From contig JASBTM010000008.1 of NCBI GenBank assembly GCA_030148425.1, positions 248,001 through 312,000 of the forward strand: 64,000 nt of DNA, in the 5' to 3' direction. Below are positions 62,481-64,000 of the stretch, piece after piece; the first letter of the stretch is position 1; every line of letters starts with the position of its first letter. The position numbers and the translations under genes are program-made. The stretch is from Hyphomicrobium sp. Its GTDB lineage: Bacteria > Pseudomonadota > Alphaproteobacteria > Rhizobiales > Hyphomicrobiaceae. The notes beneath the pieces are model-generated. The model ran no database searches, was not told the DNA's origin, and saw only the letters and a list, made by a program, of their open reading frames with translations.

Positions 62481-64000
62481 ATGACGCACGACACTCCGCT
62501 CATCGCGACAATCGTCGTCGGCCTTTCATTGGCCTTCCTTTTTGGCACGCTCGCCCAAAGGTTTCGCATCTCTCCAATCGTCGGCTATCTGCTCGCGGGT
62601 ATCGCGGTCGGTCCCTTCACACCGGGCTTCGTCGCCGACCAGAACCTCGCCAACGAACTCGCCGAAATCGGCATCATCCTGCTGATGTTCGGTGTCGGCT
62701 TGCACTTCTCGATGTCGGAGCTTTTGGCTGTACGCACCATCGCCGTTCCGGGCGCACTCGTGCAGATCGCCGTCGCAACCGCCATGGGCATCGGGCTCGC
62801 CCACGTGTTCGGCTGGTCCCTCGGCGCGGGGCTCGTCTTCGGCCTCGCTCTCTCCGTCGCGAGCACGGTGGTGCTGCTGCGCGCGCTCCAGGAGCGCCGC
62901 CTCATCAAATCGGACCAGGGACGCATCGCCGTCGGCTGGCTGATCGTCGAAGACCTCGTGATGGTCCTCGCGCTCGTCATCCTGCCCGCGGTTGCGCCGC
63001 TCCTGAGCAACGGTACGGATGGCGCGACCGAAATCCAGCCGAACGAGCTGGCGATGTCGCTCGCCATCACGCTTTTAAAGGTCGCGGCCTTTGTCGCCGT
63101 CATGCTGATCGGCGGACGCAGGCTCATTCCGGCGATCCTTCATCATATCGCCCACACCGGCTCGCGGGAGCTGTTCCGGCTCGGCGTGCTGACGATCGCG
63201 CTCGGCGTTGCCTTCGCCGCCGCGCATCTTTTCGGCGTGTCGCTGGCGCTCGGCGCGTTCTTCGCAGGCATGATCCTGAGCGAATCCGAATTGAGCCAGC
63301 GCGCGGCCAACGAGACGCTGCCGTTGCGCGACGCGTTCGCAGTGCTGTTCTTCGTTTCGGTCGGGATGCTGTTTTATCCGAATATCATCGTCGAAAACCC
63401 GCTGCACGTGGTGGCCGTCGTGGCGGTCATCATCCTGGGCAAGTCGCTGGCCGCGTGGTTGATCGTCCTCGCTTTCGGCCACCCAATGCGAACGGCGCTT
63501 CTGATCGCCGCGAGCCTCGCCCAGATCGGCGAATTCTCATTCATCCTCGCGGGCCTCGGCGTCTCGCTGAAGCTTCTGCCCGTCGAAGGCCGGGAGCTGA
63601 TCCTGGCGGGCGCGCTACTCTCGATCATGCTCAATCCGGTCCTGTTCTTTTTGCTTGAGCGCTACTGCCCGTCGGAGAGCGCGACAGCCACAGCCAGCGG
63701 AGGCGCAGCGTCTGCCGGACATGAGGCGCAAGCCGAAGCAACACCCGGTCAGAAGCCCCCTAAAATCAGGTCGGAATCCGGTTACGTGACAGCACAAACC
63801 GGTCACACCGTTCTCGTCGGCTATGGGCGCGTGGGCGGCGTGGTCGGAGAAAGCCTGATCGCCAACGGAAGGCCGCTGTTCGTCATCGACGATCGCGACG
63901 AGACCGCCGAAAAGCTGAAGGCGCGTGGGGTCGAAGCCCTGGCGGCCAACGCCGTCACCGCCCTAGGTTCGGCGAACCTCAAGGCCGCCAAATTGCTCAT
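62481..64000 (+). CDS. Kef/YbaL-type cation:proton antiporter, 5' part
   Basis: A CPA2-family antiporter, truncated by the window end after 506 residues. The membrane domain begins IATIVVGLSLAFLFGTLAQ, with ISPIVGYLLAGIAVGPF, LMFGVGLHFSMSEL and a long series of helices to about residue 390. After an Ala/Thr-rich linker an RCK/TrkA-N domain starts at HTVLVGYGRVGGVVGESL, which binds NAD(H). K+ or Na+ export coupled to protons is likely. Start ATG 62481, or TTG 62475 with GGGAGGGG upstream. Confidence 0.93.
   Translation, partial: MTHDTPLIATIVVGLSLAFLFGTLAQRFRISPIVGYLLAGIAVGPFTPGFVADQNLANELAEIGIILLMFGVGLHFSMSELLAVRTIAVPGALVQIAVATAMGIGLAHVFGWSLGAGLVFGLALSVASTVVLLRALQERRLIKSDQGRIAVGWLIVEDLVMVLALVILPAVAPLLSNGTDGATEIQPNELAMSLAITLLKVAAFVAVMLIGGRRLIPAILHHIAHTGSRELFRLGVLTIALGVAFAAAHLFGVSLALGAFFAGMILSESELSQRAANETLPLRDAFAVLFFVSVGMLFYPNIIVENPLHVVAVVAVIILGKSLAAWLIVLAFGHPMRTALLIAASLAQIGEFSFILAGLGVSLKLLPVEGRELILAGALLSIMLNPVLFFLLERYCPSESATATASGGAASAGHEAQAEATPGQKPPKIRSESGYVTAQTGHTVLVGYGRVGGVVGESLIANGRPLFVIDDRDETAEKLKARGVEALAANAVTALGSANLKAAKLL

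Noticed and set aside
62417-63658. Plus-strand frame of 413 codons overlapping the antiporter gene
   Set aside because: Arg-rich wrong-frame product; the correct frame from 62481 encodes a clear Kef-type transporter that runs out of the window.
1-64000. A hidden defence, phage or secretion system
   Set aside because: No integrase, transposase, toxin-antitoxin, restriction, phage structural or conjugation gene was found; nearly all genes have chromosomal housekeeping character.

Overview
The window is a GC-rich chromosomal segment of an alphaproteobacterium, most likely Hyphomicrobiales and plausibly a methylotroph such as Hyphomicrobium. This rests on a formaldehyde-activating-enzyme (Fae) family gene, a CckA hybrid kinase, an alphaproteobacterial LexA-type box (GTTC-N7-GTTC), the order gyrA-coaD-PPIase-PPIase-queA-tgt familiar from this group, and palindromic intergenic repeats typical of these genomes. 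The genus is inferred from gene content; no 16S rRNA gene is present.

Layout. 1-8.2 kb: 3' end of icd, a methyltransferase, alaS and recA on the minus strand, two paralogous secreted proteins and a Fae-family protein. 8.3-13.9 kb: cckA, a FliO-like protein, a small secreted protein, a DksA with a long Lys/Ala-rich tail and an orphan MoxR ATPase. 14-20.1 kb: a structured leader and asnB, then a TetR repressor divergent from an EmrAB-type efflux pair with three matching operators. 20.4-24.7 kb: a patatin/acetoacetate decarboxylase/3-hydroxybutyrate dehydrogenase operon and an MFS transporter. 25.2-31.4 kb: a type III polyketide synthase facing an ICMT-type methyltransferase, a MASE1-PAS-GGDEF-EAL protein and a regulator with a shortened LuxR-like HTH. 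31.4-39.6 kb: small secreted or membrane proteins, GFA protein, flavodoxin-fold reductase, sulfotransferase-CysQ pair, flavin reductase, cold-shock protein and a possible 6S-like RNA. 39.6-50.7 kb: DUF930 protein, Na/Pi symporter, YnfA, tRNA-Lys, EamA transporter, tgt, hydrolase, queA, DUF423, two cyclophilins, an alkyltransferase-like protein and coaD. 51.3-64 kb: cytochrome c, gyrA, a Crp/Fnr regulator divergent from ompW with two operator-like palindromes, a CDF transporter, ssb, a YkgJ-type protein, an unknown membrane-anchored protein and the start of a Kef-type antiporter.

How genes work together. queA and tgt make queuosine-modified tRNA. adc and bdh interconvert acetoacetate, acetone and 3-hydroxybutyrate, suggesting polyhydroxybutyrate or ketone-body turnover. 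CysQ would remove the PAP made by the adjacent sulfotransferase. The TetR gene very likely controls emrAB and itself. The Crp/Fnr gene probably controls itself and ompW. recA and ssb carry LexA-like sites.

Intergenic DNA, especially 50.7-51.3, 54.9-55.1, 58.0-58.9 and 60.2-62.4 kb, is filled with at least three families of palindromic repeats. No CRISPR array, insertion sequence, prophage, conjugation gene or obvious defence system was found. The window looks like ordinary core chromosome with several unusual details rather than an accessory island.
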